This document shows, one piece after another, positions 1 to 6,639 of a DNA stretch of 12,691 nt. The stretch is from positions 1 through 12,691 of the forward strand of contig JBLNBX010000228.1 of assembly GCA_050260275.1 (NCBI GenBank). The letters run 5' to 3'. The translations under genes were made by a program, and so were the position numbers. The notes below the pieces were generated by a model. That model did not search any database. It was not told the origin of the DNA and saw nothing but the letters and a program-made list of their open reading frames with translations. How positions within the stretch are numbered: position 1 is the first letter of the stretch; the number at the start of each line of letters is the position of its first letter. Source of the stretch: DATMXS01 sp050260275 (GTDB lineage Bacteria > Acidobacteriota > Terriglobia > Bryobacterales > Bryobacteraceae).

Positions 1-1
1 G

Positions 2-397
2 GCCACGCTCACGCCGCTCGGCTTCGCCGGAGACGCGCAAGCCCACCCGGATGTCCACGGCGGTCCGCTCAAAGCCGTTCTGCTGATCCCAGCCGAGATC
101 ACTGACGAGCTTGCCGCTCGCGGCTTTCCGCTGTTCTACGGCGCGCTCGGGGAAAACCTCACCACGCGCGGCCTGGATATTCGCGAGTTGCGCGCCGGGA
201 TGCGCCTGCGGCTCCCGGATGCGATGATCGAGCTGACCCAACTCCGCAAGCCATGCGCCGAACTCGACATCTACGGCGCGGCGCTCTCGCGCGCAATCGA
301 AGACGATCCGCCGCTCGGTGGGTACTACGCGCGCGTTGTGCGCGCGGGCACGGTGAAGGTAAACGATATAATCTCGGTGTCGGACGTGGCCGTCTGA
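2..397 (+). CDS. MOSC-domain protein, 5' end missing
   Basis: The open frame enters from the left edge and ends at TGA 395-397, giving 131 residues with no start visible. The visible part reads as a MOSC domain (the C-terminal domain family of molybdenum-cofactor sulfurases, also found in YiiM/YuaD-like proteins). Landmarks are H-G-G-P-L-K-A-V near residues 19-26, G-A-L-G-E-N-L near 47-53, and K-P-C with Cys85 (codon 254-256), which matches the conserved cysteine of the family. Members are thought to carry sulfur on this cysteine or to act on molybdenum cofactor or N-hydroxylated substrates; the substrate here cannot be told. A TTG at 188-190 is internal to the domain and is not the start. 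glnE begins 9 bp after the stop, so the two are probably co-transcribed, although no functional link is known. The family call is from remembered motifs. Confidence 0.85.
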   Translation, partial: ATLTPLGFAGDAQAHPDVHGGPLKAVLLIPAEITDELAARGFPLFYGALGENLTTRGLDIRELRAGMRLRLPDAMIELTQLRKPCAELDIYGAALSRAIEDDPPLGGYYARVVRAGTVKVNDIISVSDVAV

Positions 398-406
398 CGA
401 TGCGGC

Positions 407-3337
407 ATGGCTGATTTCCCCGGCAACATCGGCTTCCGCGAAGCGGAGGACGCGCTGGAGCGCTTCGACCGGCTGTGCTCCGGCCTGCCGGAAGTGTATT
501 GTACGCGGCTCCACTCGTTGCTGGCCGCTTCGCCCGATCCGGACCAGGCGCTGCTCTACTTCGACCGGCTCCGGCAACAGGATGCAGCCGCTTTCGACCG
601 CCTTGCGGCCGCGCCCGCGGGGCTCCAGATGCTGGCCGCGGTTTTCGCGAACAGCGCGTTCCTGGCAGAGGCAATCATCGCGCATCCCGACTGGGCCGAG
701 AGCCTGCTCACCTCCGGCGACCTCCACCGCGACTTCTACGCCGAGGCTTACCGCGACCTTCTCGAAGCCGAGCTTGCCGAGGCAGGTAACGGCGCCCCGG
801 ACCCGCTCACGCTGGCCTTATTTCGCCGCCGGCAGATACTCCGCATCGCCGCACGCGACACCATGGGCCTGTGCACGCTCTCCGAGGTGACCGGCGATCT
901 TTCGGCGCTCGCTGACGCCATTCTGGATGCCTCCTACCGCCGCATCCATGCCGAGCTCGCCTTGCGGCACGGGGAGCCTGAGGGCAGCGGCTTCGCAATC
1001 ATCTCGCTCGGCAAGCTGGGCGGCGCGGAGCTGAACTACAGCTCCGATATCGATCTGCTGTTCCTGTACTCCCGCAACGGCGAGACCGCGGGCCCCGCCC
1101 GGATAACCAACAAGGAGTTCTACCGTAAGGTCGCGAGCAGCCTCACGGAGACGCTTTCCACCTACACGCCGGCCGGGCTCGCATACCGCGTCGATCTGAG
1201 GCTGCGGCCCGATGGCCGCCTGGGCGAGGTGGCGATCTCGCTCGACGGCGCGAAGGCATACTACAGCAGCCGCGCTCGCGACTGGGAATTACAGATGCTC
1301 ATCAAGGCGCGCGTCTCGGCGGGCGACCGCCAGCTCGGCGAGGCTTTCCTCGATTTCGTCGAGCCGCTGATCTACTCGACCACCCTCGATTTCGGAGTCG
1401 TCGAGGCCGCATCCGAAGCGCGCCAGCGCATACACGAGAAACGGCGCAGGGAGCGCGGCTTCAACGTGAAGCTCGCCGCCGGGGGCATCCGCGATATCGA
1501 GTTTCTGGTGCAATGCCTTCAGCGGCTCCACGGCGGCCGCGAGCCCTGGGTGCGCCAATGCGGCACGCTGCTTGCGCTCTCGCGTCTCCATGACAAGGGC
1601 CTGCTCTCGCCCGCCGAGTACTCGAAGCTGGCCGGAGCCTACCAGTTCCTGCGCAGGCTCGAACACCGCCTTCAACTCTGCGACGACCGCCAGACCCACA
1701 CGCTGCCCGAGGATACGGCCGGCCTCGATGCGCTCGCCCGCAAGTTGCCCACGGCGCATTTCGGCGACACGCCCAACTCGTCTACTCTGCTCGAGGAACT
1801 TCACCGCCACCTGGCTGACGTCCGCGAAATATACGAGCGTGTGATCCATGCGCAGCAGCCCATGTACTACACGCCAGTGCAGCCGGTAGCCGCGGATACG
1901 GGCGAGCACAATGAGCACAATGAGTTCAGCGGGCCCGCCGCCGCACATGGCGGCATCGACCCGCCTGCGGCGACTATCGAATACGCAGTGGCCGCGCCCG
2001 CCAGCAACCTGGTCCGCTTCCTGGACCAGCGGGCTCCGGGCCTCGCGCAGGCGCTCGCGCGCGCAAACCTTCACCGCAGCCGTGTGCCTTTCGAGAACTT
2101 TCTGGAGCGCGTGATAGAGATCCCCGAGTACATCGACCTTCTCGACCGCGACGCCGTCATCTCCGGCTACGTCTTCGATATCTTCGAGCACAGCCCGTAC
2201 TTCGCCGAGCAGTTGATTCGCGCGCCCGAACTGATCGAGGAGCTGACGCGGCTGCGTGAACCCGCCGCACAAGGTATCGCCGGAATCGAAGTCATCGATG
2301 ACGCCACTTCCCTGCGCCGGGCTTTTGGCCGCGAGATGTTCCGCATACAGGCAGAGAGCATCTGCTTGTCCGCGCCCATATTCACTACGCTCGAGCGAAC
2401 CTCGGACCTCGCCGACGCCACCATTGCAGCGGCCTGCCGCACTGCGGTCGAACAGGTGAGCAACTCGCGCGGCCCGGCTTCGGCGTCATACCGCCCCTCG
2501 GATCAGCTCATGGTCATCACGATGGGCCGGCTCGGCATGCGCGAGTTCGATCTCGGTTCGGATGCCGATCTCGTCTTCGTACTTCCGGACGAGGATTCCC
2601 GGGAACTCGCCTTCTGGACGCGCGTCGCCGAGCGCATCATAGGTATCCTCACAACGTACACTGGCGAGGGCACCTTATTCTCCGTGGACACGCGCCTGCG
2701 CCCCAATGGCCGCGAAGGGCCGCTGGTGCAGACCGAATCCGCCTACAAATCGTACTTCGCGAACCAGGCCGAGGCGTGGGAGAGCATCACCTACATGAAG
2801 TGCCGCGCCGTGGGGGGCGACCTCGAACGCGGCACGCGTTTTCTCAACGAGCTGCAGGAGGTTGATTGGCGCCGTTACGGCCAGAGCGGACGCTCCCGGA
2901 AGCAACTCGCCGCCATGCGCGCGCGCGTCGAGAAAGAGCAGAGCGGCGATAGCCCGCTGAAAGCGGCCCGCGGCGGCTACTTCGACATCGATTTCGCGTT
3001 GATGTATTTGCGCCTGCGTGGCGCCGGGATTTTCTTCAAGGTGCTGAATACGCCCGCGCGCATCGATGTGATCGAGAAGATGGGCCACCTGGACCGGACT
3101 GACGCCGATTTCCTCCGCGACGCAGCGACGTTCTATCGCGCCGTGGACCATGGCCTGCGCGTATCGAGCGGCCACGCCGAAGGCCGGCTGCCGCCGGGCG
3201 GGCCGCAGCTCGAGATACTCGAAAATCTCGTCCGCCGCTGGACGCCCGACCACCTCCACGACCAGCCACTCGACATCGAACTCGCACAGATACAGGAGCG
3301 CACGCGCGAGTTCTTCGACCGGATTTTCCACGCCTGA
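407..3337 (+). CDS. glnE: Bifunctional glutamine synthetase adenylyltransferase / adenylyl-removing enzyme
   Basis: This cytoplasmic enzyme adds AMP to, and removes it from, a tyrosine of glutamine synthetase, switching the enzyme off or on in response to nitrogen status through PII. At 976 residues it is close to the enterobacterial protein (about 946). Both nucleotidyltransferase heads are present. The N-terminal (deadenylylase) head has G-K-L-G-G-A-E-L-N, the acid pair Asp214/Asp216 and a third acid at Asp263 in D-L-R-L-R-P-D-G. The C-terminal (adenylylase) head has G-R-L-G-M-R-E, Asp719/Asp721 and Asp761 in D-T-R-L-R-P-N-G. Each head is followed by a helical GlnD-like region (G-G-I-R-D-I-E-F and G-G-Y-F-D-I-D-F). 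All catalytic acids I expect are intact, so both activities are likely. A low-complexity stretch around residues 490-525, including E-H-N-E-H-N-E, separates the halves. The ATG at 407 lies 9 bp after the MOSC stop, with no clear Shine-Dalgarno, which suggests translational coupling. No glnA or glnB is in the window. Confidence 0.97.
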   Translation: MADFPGNIGFREAEDALERFDRLCSGLPEVYCTRLHSLLAASPDPDQALLYFDRLRQQDAAAFDRLAAAPAGLQMLAAVFANSAFLAEAIIAHPDWAESLLTSGDLHRDFYAEAYRDLLEAELAEAGNGAPDPLTLALFRRRQILRIAARDTMGLCTLSEVTGDLSALADAILDASYRRIHAELALRHGEPEGSGFAIISLGKLGGAELNYSSDIDLLFLYSRNGETAGPARITNKEFYRKVASSLTETLSTYTPAGLAYRVDLRLRPDGRLGEVAISLDGAKAYYSSRARDWELQMLIKARVSAGDRQLGEAFLDFVEPLIYSTTLDFGVVEAASEARQRIHEKRRRERGFNVKLAAGGIRDIEFLVQCLQRLHGGREPWVRQCGTLLALSRLHDKGLLSPAEYSKLAGAYQFLRRLEHRLQLCDDRQTHTLPEDTAGLDALARKLPTAHFGDTPNSSTLLEELHRHLADVREIYERVIHAQQPMYYTPVQPVAADTGEHNEHNEFSGPAAAHGGIDPPAATIEYAVAAPASNLVRFLDQRAPGLAQALARANLHRSRVPFENFLERVIEIPEYIDLLDRDAVISGYVFDIFEHSPYFAEQLIRAPELIEELTRLREPAAQGIAGIEVIDDATSLRRAFGREMFRIQAESICLSAPIFTTLERTSDLADATIAAACRTAVEQVSNSRGPASASYRPSDQLMVITMGRLGMREFDLGSDADLVFVLPDEDSRELAFWTRVAERIIGILTTYTGEGTLFSVDTRLRPNGREGPLVQTESAYKSYFANQAEAWESITYMKCRAVGGDLERGTRFLNELQEVDWRRYGQSGRSRKQLAAMRARVEKEQSGDSPLKAARGGYFDIDFALMYLRLRGAGIFFKVLNTPARIDVIEKMGHLDRTDADFLRDAATFYRAVDHGLRVSSGHAEGRLPPGGPQLEILENLVRRWTPDHLHDQPLDIELAQIQERTREFFDRIFHA

Positions 3338-3345
3338 AGCGATGC

Positions 3346-3361
3346 AGGGGCTAAAGCCCCT
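3346..3361. repeat. Short perfect palindrome (hairpin 1) behind glnE
   Basis: AGGGGCTAAAGCCCCT is a perfect inverted repeat that begins 8 bases after the glnE stop. It would form a 6-7 bp GC stem with a TAAA or AA loop. No T-run follows, so it is not a classical intrinsic terminator, though it could still stop transcription or protect the mRNA end. It is paired with a second palindrome of similar design 20 bp downstream. The resemblance to dispersed REP-like intergenic palindromes is an inference from the design; copies elsewhere in the genome cannot be checked here. Confidence 0.6.
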
Positions 3362-3381
3362 TCCTGTCTAGAGCCCTATTC

Positions 3382-3401
3382 GGCACGGCTGAAGCCGTGC
3401 C
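3382..3401. repeat. Short perfect palindrome (hairpin 2) behind glnE
   Basis: GGCACGGCTGAAGCCGTGCC is a perfect 8-bp stem closed by TGAA (9 bp if the T-A pair is counted). It shares the pattern G-C-T-(A/G)-A-A-G-C at its tip with the palindrome at 3346-3361 but has a different stem sequence, so the pair looks like two designs of one element family. The remaining 126 bp up to the next gene contain no supported gene. Confidence 0.6.
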
Positions 3402-3527
3402 CTGATACGAACCACGAGCGGAGTCTGAGGCCATGTACGAAGAGCGCTTTGCCCGCATGATGGAGGGGTGCGTCTTGACTGAGCCTGCTAATTGTGCTGT
3501 CGTCAATGACATAGCTGGGGTTTCGAC

Positions 3528-5363
3528 ATGCGCCTTGCCCTCGTTGCCGCCATCGCGATTCAGACCGCTCCGCTCGCGCTATCGATACAGTTGAGCGAGC
3601 TCTCGGAAGCGCTCGGCCGCCTCGGCAAGACCATGACCGTGGCGGAGGTCAGGATTCAAACCGAACCCGCGGACCGGCGCATCAGGCCGTTCGAGACGAT
3701 GGTTGTACAGGTCCGCGCTTACGGTTTGGAAGGCGACAAGAAGGTCAGGTTGAGGCGCAGCGTAACGCAGGTTCGTGTGGCGGATTCAGGGGGCGGCTGG
3801 GTTTCGAAGCCGTTCTCGTCGCAAACCGAGGACCAGGATGACCCCTTCCACGACGAGAGCAGTTCCGCGGGCTGGAACATCTTCCGCAGCGCGGCGGGCC
3901 AGTTCGTAAACAAGGATTGCGTGCTGTATACGGCGCCAGAGACACCGGGCACGTATCGCATCGAAGCGGACGTTGAAGGCAAGCAGGCGTCGGTAGAGGT
4001 CGTGGTGGCCGCCAATGCCCCGTCCAGGAGACCAGCTGAGACGGTGTCGTTCCCGCCCGAGCGCCCGGACGACCCATACCGGCCGCTCGTCGAGCGCTAC
4101 GCGCCGTTCATCGCCCAGGAAACGTGGTTCACCCCGAAGGCCGACATCCCGGTGCGGTTCGATTTCGACGGCGACTGGCACGGCGATAACAACTGGGAAT
4201 CGCTCGATACGGGCAGTTCGCAAGCTTACGTCTACTACGCCGTGATGGAGACATCCACCCACTGGTTCCTGATCTACAACCTCTTCCATCCTCGCGATTA
4301 CTCGGACCGCTGCGTCATCGGAACCTGCCACGAAAACGACAACGAGGGGCTGATACTGACGGTTCAGAAGGACGGCTCACCTTTCGGCCGGCTTCAGGTG
4401 ATGGAGACGCTGGCGCACGACAACGTCTACTCGTTCACGGCTGATCCGGCCATCCGCGGCGGCGTGCACGACATCGATGGAGGCATCGAGTTCTACGAGG
4501 GGACCCACCCGGCGGTGTTCGTGGAATCCGGCGGGCATGGGATCTACGGCACCCTGGCGAAGGCGTCGCTGTTCAGCCTCAAGAGCGGCGAATTCGCATC
4601 GGGCACCGGCATCACGCTTGTCTACAAGGGCGTGGCCGAGCGGCCGAGGCACGGCAACGACCGCCTGGTTGGATACGACCTGCTGCCGATCTACAGCGAA
4701 TGGTGGCTGAAGGCCGAACGGGGGAAATGGCAGCAGCGGACCTTTGACGACTACGTCATGTATCGCCCATTCGGCGGAAGGCCGGCTATCCCGTTTGCAA
4801 TCGGGAGCACGTTTCTCGGGCGCAAAGAGGCGGAAAACAAAGCCAAGCCGTTCTGGGGCTGGCACGACAGGCAAACGCTGAAGCAGCGCGTGCTGGCTGC
4901 GGGCCAGTGGGGGCTGGACCCGGCGTACGCCGTGTCGCGCAACCTCAGGTTCCCGGCCGGCACGCCGTTTTCGCTCGACTACACGTTCAATCCGTACCTG
5001 GGAATCGGCGCGCCCCAGGCCGTCGCTGCCCCGGCCGGGCCTCAGCAGGATGCCGCAGCCAGGACTGGCGGGCAGGTTGAGATTGCGGCCCGCATCGATG
5101 GCGTGGCCGAACTCATCCTCTACGGCGAAACCGGCCGGTGGGAGATCGTATCCGGACAGGCCGTGACCGAGCAGCAGGCGGAATTCAGCGCGCCGCTGCC
5201 CGAGGCGCCGGGCCTCAAGTGGTCGGTCGCGAAGCAGGCCGGGCGCGGCAGTGTCGAGCTGGTACAGACGCCGTCGGCGGAGAACGGGTACACGGCAATC
5301 ATACGCATCGAAGATCCCCAGAGCGGGGCCGATTTCTACCGCCTGCGGCTGTCCTGGGAGTAA
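3528..5363 (+). CDS. Predicted exported protein, Ig-like + Vps62/NPP1-like central domain + C-terminal module
   Basis: This 611-residue protein has no function I can name. Residues 1-19 form a short hydrophobic leader with an A-L-S end, consistent with export. The start is fixed because an in-frame TGA (3507-3509) lies just upstream and 3528 is the only ATG after it. Residues about 38-161 look like an Ig-like beta domain ending Y-T-A-P-E-T-P-G-T-Y. Residues about 183-345 hold Y-A-P-F at 191, an acidic D-F-D-G-D-W-H-G-D loop at 212-220, H-W-F-L-I-Y-N at 245-251, H-E-N-D at 268-271, and H-P-A-V-F-V-E-S-G-G-H-G-I-Y-G at 327-341. This order resembles the H-x-G-D-W-E and H-P-x-V-Y-V-x-x-G-x-H pattern of Vps62 and NPP1-type domains, but the match is by eye only. 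Residues about 513-611 repeat a module found in the convergent neighbour. The gene is probably monocistronic. A weak 5-bp hairpin (5382-5397) lies after it. Confidence 0.8.
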   Translation: MRLALVAAIAIQTAPLALSIQLSELSEALGRLGKTMTVAEVRIQTEPADRRIRPFETMVVQVRAYGLEGDKKVRLRRSVTQVRVADSGGGWVSKPFSSQTEDQDDPFHDESSSAGWNIFRSAAGQFVNKDCVLYTAPETPGTYRIEADVEGKQASVEVVVAANAPSRRPAETVSFPPERPDDPYRPLVERYAPFIAQETWFTPKADIPVRFDFDGDWHGDNNWESLDTGSSQAYVYYAVMETSTHWFLIYNLFHPRDYSDRCVIGTCHENDNEGLILTVQKDGSPFGRLQVMETLAHDNVYSFTADPAIRGGVHDIDGGIEFYEGTHPAVFVESGGHGIYGTLAKASLFSLKSGEFASGTGITLVYKGVAERPRHGNDRLVGYDLLPIYSEWWLKAERGKWQQRTFDDYVMYRPFGGRPAIPFAIGSTFLGRKEAENKAKPFWGWHDRQTLKQRVLAAGQWGLDPAYAVSRNLRFPAGTPFSLDYTFNPYLGIGAPQAVAAPAGPQQDAAARTGGQVEIAARIDGVAELILYGETGRWEIVSGQAVTEQQAEFSAPLPEAPGLKWSVAKQAGRGSVELVQTPSAENGYTAIIRIEDPQSGADFYRLRLSWE

Positions 5364-5421
5364 CAGCGCCGCGCCTGATCGGCGATCGAGCTATCGCGCG
5401 CGTTCTCCACTGCCGCGAGCT

Positions 5422-6477
5422 TCAGCGGCGGTTCACCTCGACACTCAGCACTCGCGCCGCGCCCCGCTCCATCAAGCACGTGAATGCGAAACTATCGACG
5501 ACCGGTCCGCGACTCGCGGTGAACGCGCCTGAGATTCTATCGGCGCGGGTAGCGTCCGGCACGGTCGAGGTGAAACTGGCGTTCTGGTAACCGTCGCGGG
5601 CAGCGCGGGCGACGACGGCGTCCTGGCATGCGCGGAGAGCCTGCGTTTGGTCGTACCCGCCCAGTGTGGTTTGCGCCGCGGCGCCGGACTTCACGAGCGG
5701 CTGCAAGGCGCGGCCGTCTGCGCCGGTTATCTCGATGCCGCGCACCTGTCCGGCCGAGTAGTCCACCTGGCAGGCGAACCGGTATGTGCGGCGGGTGTAG
5801 CGCTCCGTTAAGGTTCCCGTGATCCAGTCGCGCCGCGCTGGGCCGGAGTCAGCCGCCACGGATACGATCTCGACAGACCGCAGCCCGTAGTCGCTTTCGG
5901 CGCGGGCGCGCAGTTCGGTGCGGCAGAAGTCGATGGCGCTCTCAGTGGAGACGCGCTGGGGCGCCGGATCGCCGGAGTAGAACACGCCGCGCGTACTGTC
6001 CGCCTGCGTATCGGCGGCGGGCCACGCTGCCGTTGGCGACCGCGCTCCGCTCTCGAAAACGCCGGCCGCCGCTTTTCCCGACGCACCGCTCCATTCGAGA
6101 TCGAAGCTGTAGACTCCCGCCCCGCCCCTCGGATCTTCGATCCGCACCACCGCGATTGAGTTGTTGGTGCGCGGGTCCTGCACCAGTTTCACGCTCCCGC
6201 GTCCATCGACTCCTCCCAGCCGGAACTCCTTCATGCTCGCAGGCATCGGAGCGGTGCAGGTGAAGCGGCTCCATGAGGCAGGCTGCCCGGCGATCGTGCG
6301 GAGCCGCCCCGAATCGCCGTAGACATCGACTTCGGCAGTGATGTCCACCCGAACCTCGATGGTGCACCGGCCGGAGCTGGAGACCGGTATCTCGGCGCGC
6401 CTGATCTGATCGGGAGCCTGCGCGTGCAACGTAAGTGCCGCGCCGGCGAGAAGCAGCATCGCAAGGCCTGATCGCAT
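5422..6477 (-). CDS. Predicted exported protein with shared N-terminal module and two cysteine repeats
   Basis: This is a 351-residue protein of unknown function. Residues 1-20 are a clear Sec signal peptide (R-S-G-L-A-M-L-L-L-A-G-A-A-L-T-L-H-A-Q, cleavage after A19 or Q20). The start is supported by GGAGG 4 nt upstream of the ATG (6482-6486). Residues about 35-130 match the C-terminal module of the convergent gene at 3528-5363: both have VYG/LYG, a G-Q pair, A-P-x-P, G-R-G-S-V-x-L-V-Q, R-I-E-D-P and a closing L-x-W. After a spacer, residues about 179-250 and 277-350 are two diverged copies of one unit. Each has a cysteine in a helix-like start (C185, C284), a D-W-I-x-G or D-R-I-x-G segment, then F-x-C (C236, C334), with cysteine spacing 51 and 50. 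A disulfide within each unit outside the cytoplasm is a fair inference. No catalytic motif is visible. Confidence 0.82.
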   Translation of the reverse strand: MRSGLAMLLLAGAALTLHAQAPDQIRRAEIPVSSSGRCTIEVRVDITAEVDVYGDSGRLRTIAGQPASWSRFTCTAPMPASMKEFRLGGVDGRGSVKLVQDPRTNNSIAVVRIEDPRGGAGVYSFDLEWSGASGKAAAGVFESGARSPTAAWPAADTQADSTRGVFYSGDPAPQRVSTESAIDFCRTELRARAESDYGLRSVEIVSVAADSGPARRDWITGTLTERYTRRTYRFACQVDYSAGQVRGIEITGADGRALQPLVKSGAAAQTTLGGYDQTQALRACQDAVVARAARDGYQNASFTSTVPDATRADRISGAFTASRGPVVDSFAFTCLMERGAARVLSVEVNRR

Positions 6478-6639
6478 GTTTCCTCCAGGGCGCGGCCGCG
6501 TGCCAGCGCTCCTCGCATCACATTACACCCAAGCCGGCGCCAGGCCCAGTTAAAAATGCGGGACCGGCCAGCCAGGAGCCCGCCTGCCGTGCGTTTCTCG
6601 CCGCGGCTGATGGTATCGTTACTGAATGGAGGGAGCGAG
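6478..6639. promoter_or_regulatory. Divergent intergenic region, promoters expected
   Basis: This 162-bp gap separates genes transcribed away from each other, so it should carry a promoter for each. On the - strand TGTAAT (6522-6527) matches the -10 consensus at five of six positions and sits 45 bp before the ATG, but I see no good -35 upstream of it. I find no convincing + strand promoter for the protease. That promoters lie here follows from the layout; the exact elements are not supported. Confidence 0.35.
6628..6633 (+). promoter_or_regulatory. Ribosome binding site fixing the protease start
   Basis: GGAGGG lies 6 nt before the ATG at 6640. The reading frame is open further left, to an ATG at 6556, but that start has no comparable site and would put 28 arginine- and proline-rich residues ahead of a normal signal peptide. 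The 6640 start is therefore chosen. Confidence 0.75.

Noticed and set aside
1289..2272. Long open frame on the - strand inside glnE (327 codons)
   Set aside because: It lies entirely antisense to a well-conserved enzyme, has no recognisable domain, and is expected from high-GC third positions.
3433..3594. 53-codon open frame starting at ATG 3433 before the exported-protein gene
   Set aside because: It overlaps the next gene by 67 bp in another frame, has no well-spaced ribosome site (GAGG is only 2 nt from the ATG), and shows no recognisable protein features.
5382..5397. GCGAT/ATCGC hairpin between the convergent genes as a bidirectional terminator
   Set aside because: The stem is only 5 bp and there is no T-run on either strand; too weak to list as a feature.
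6556..6639. Longer protease start at ATG 6556
   Set aside because: The extra 28 residues are Arg/Pro-rich and precede a proper signal peptide. The 6640 ATG has GGAGGG at a 6-nt distance.
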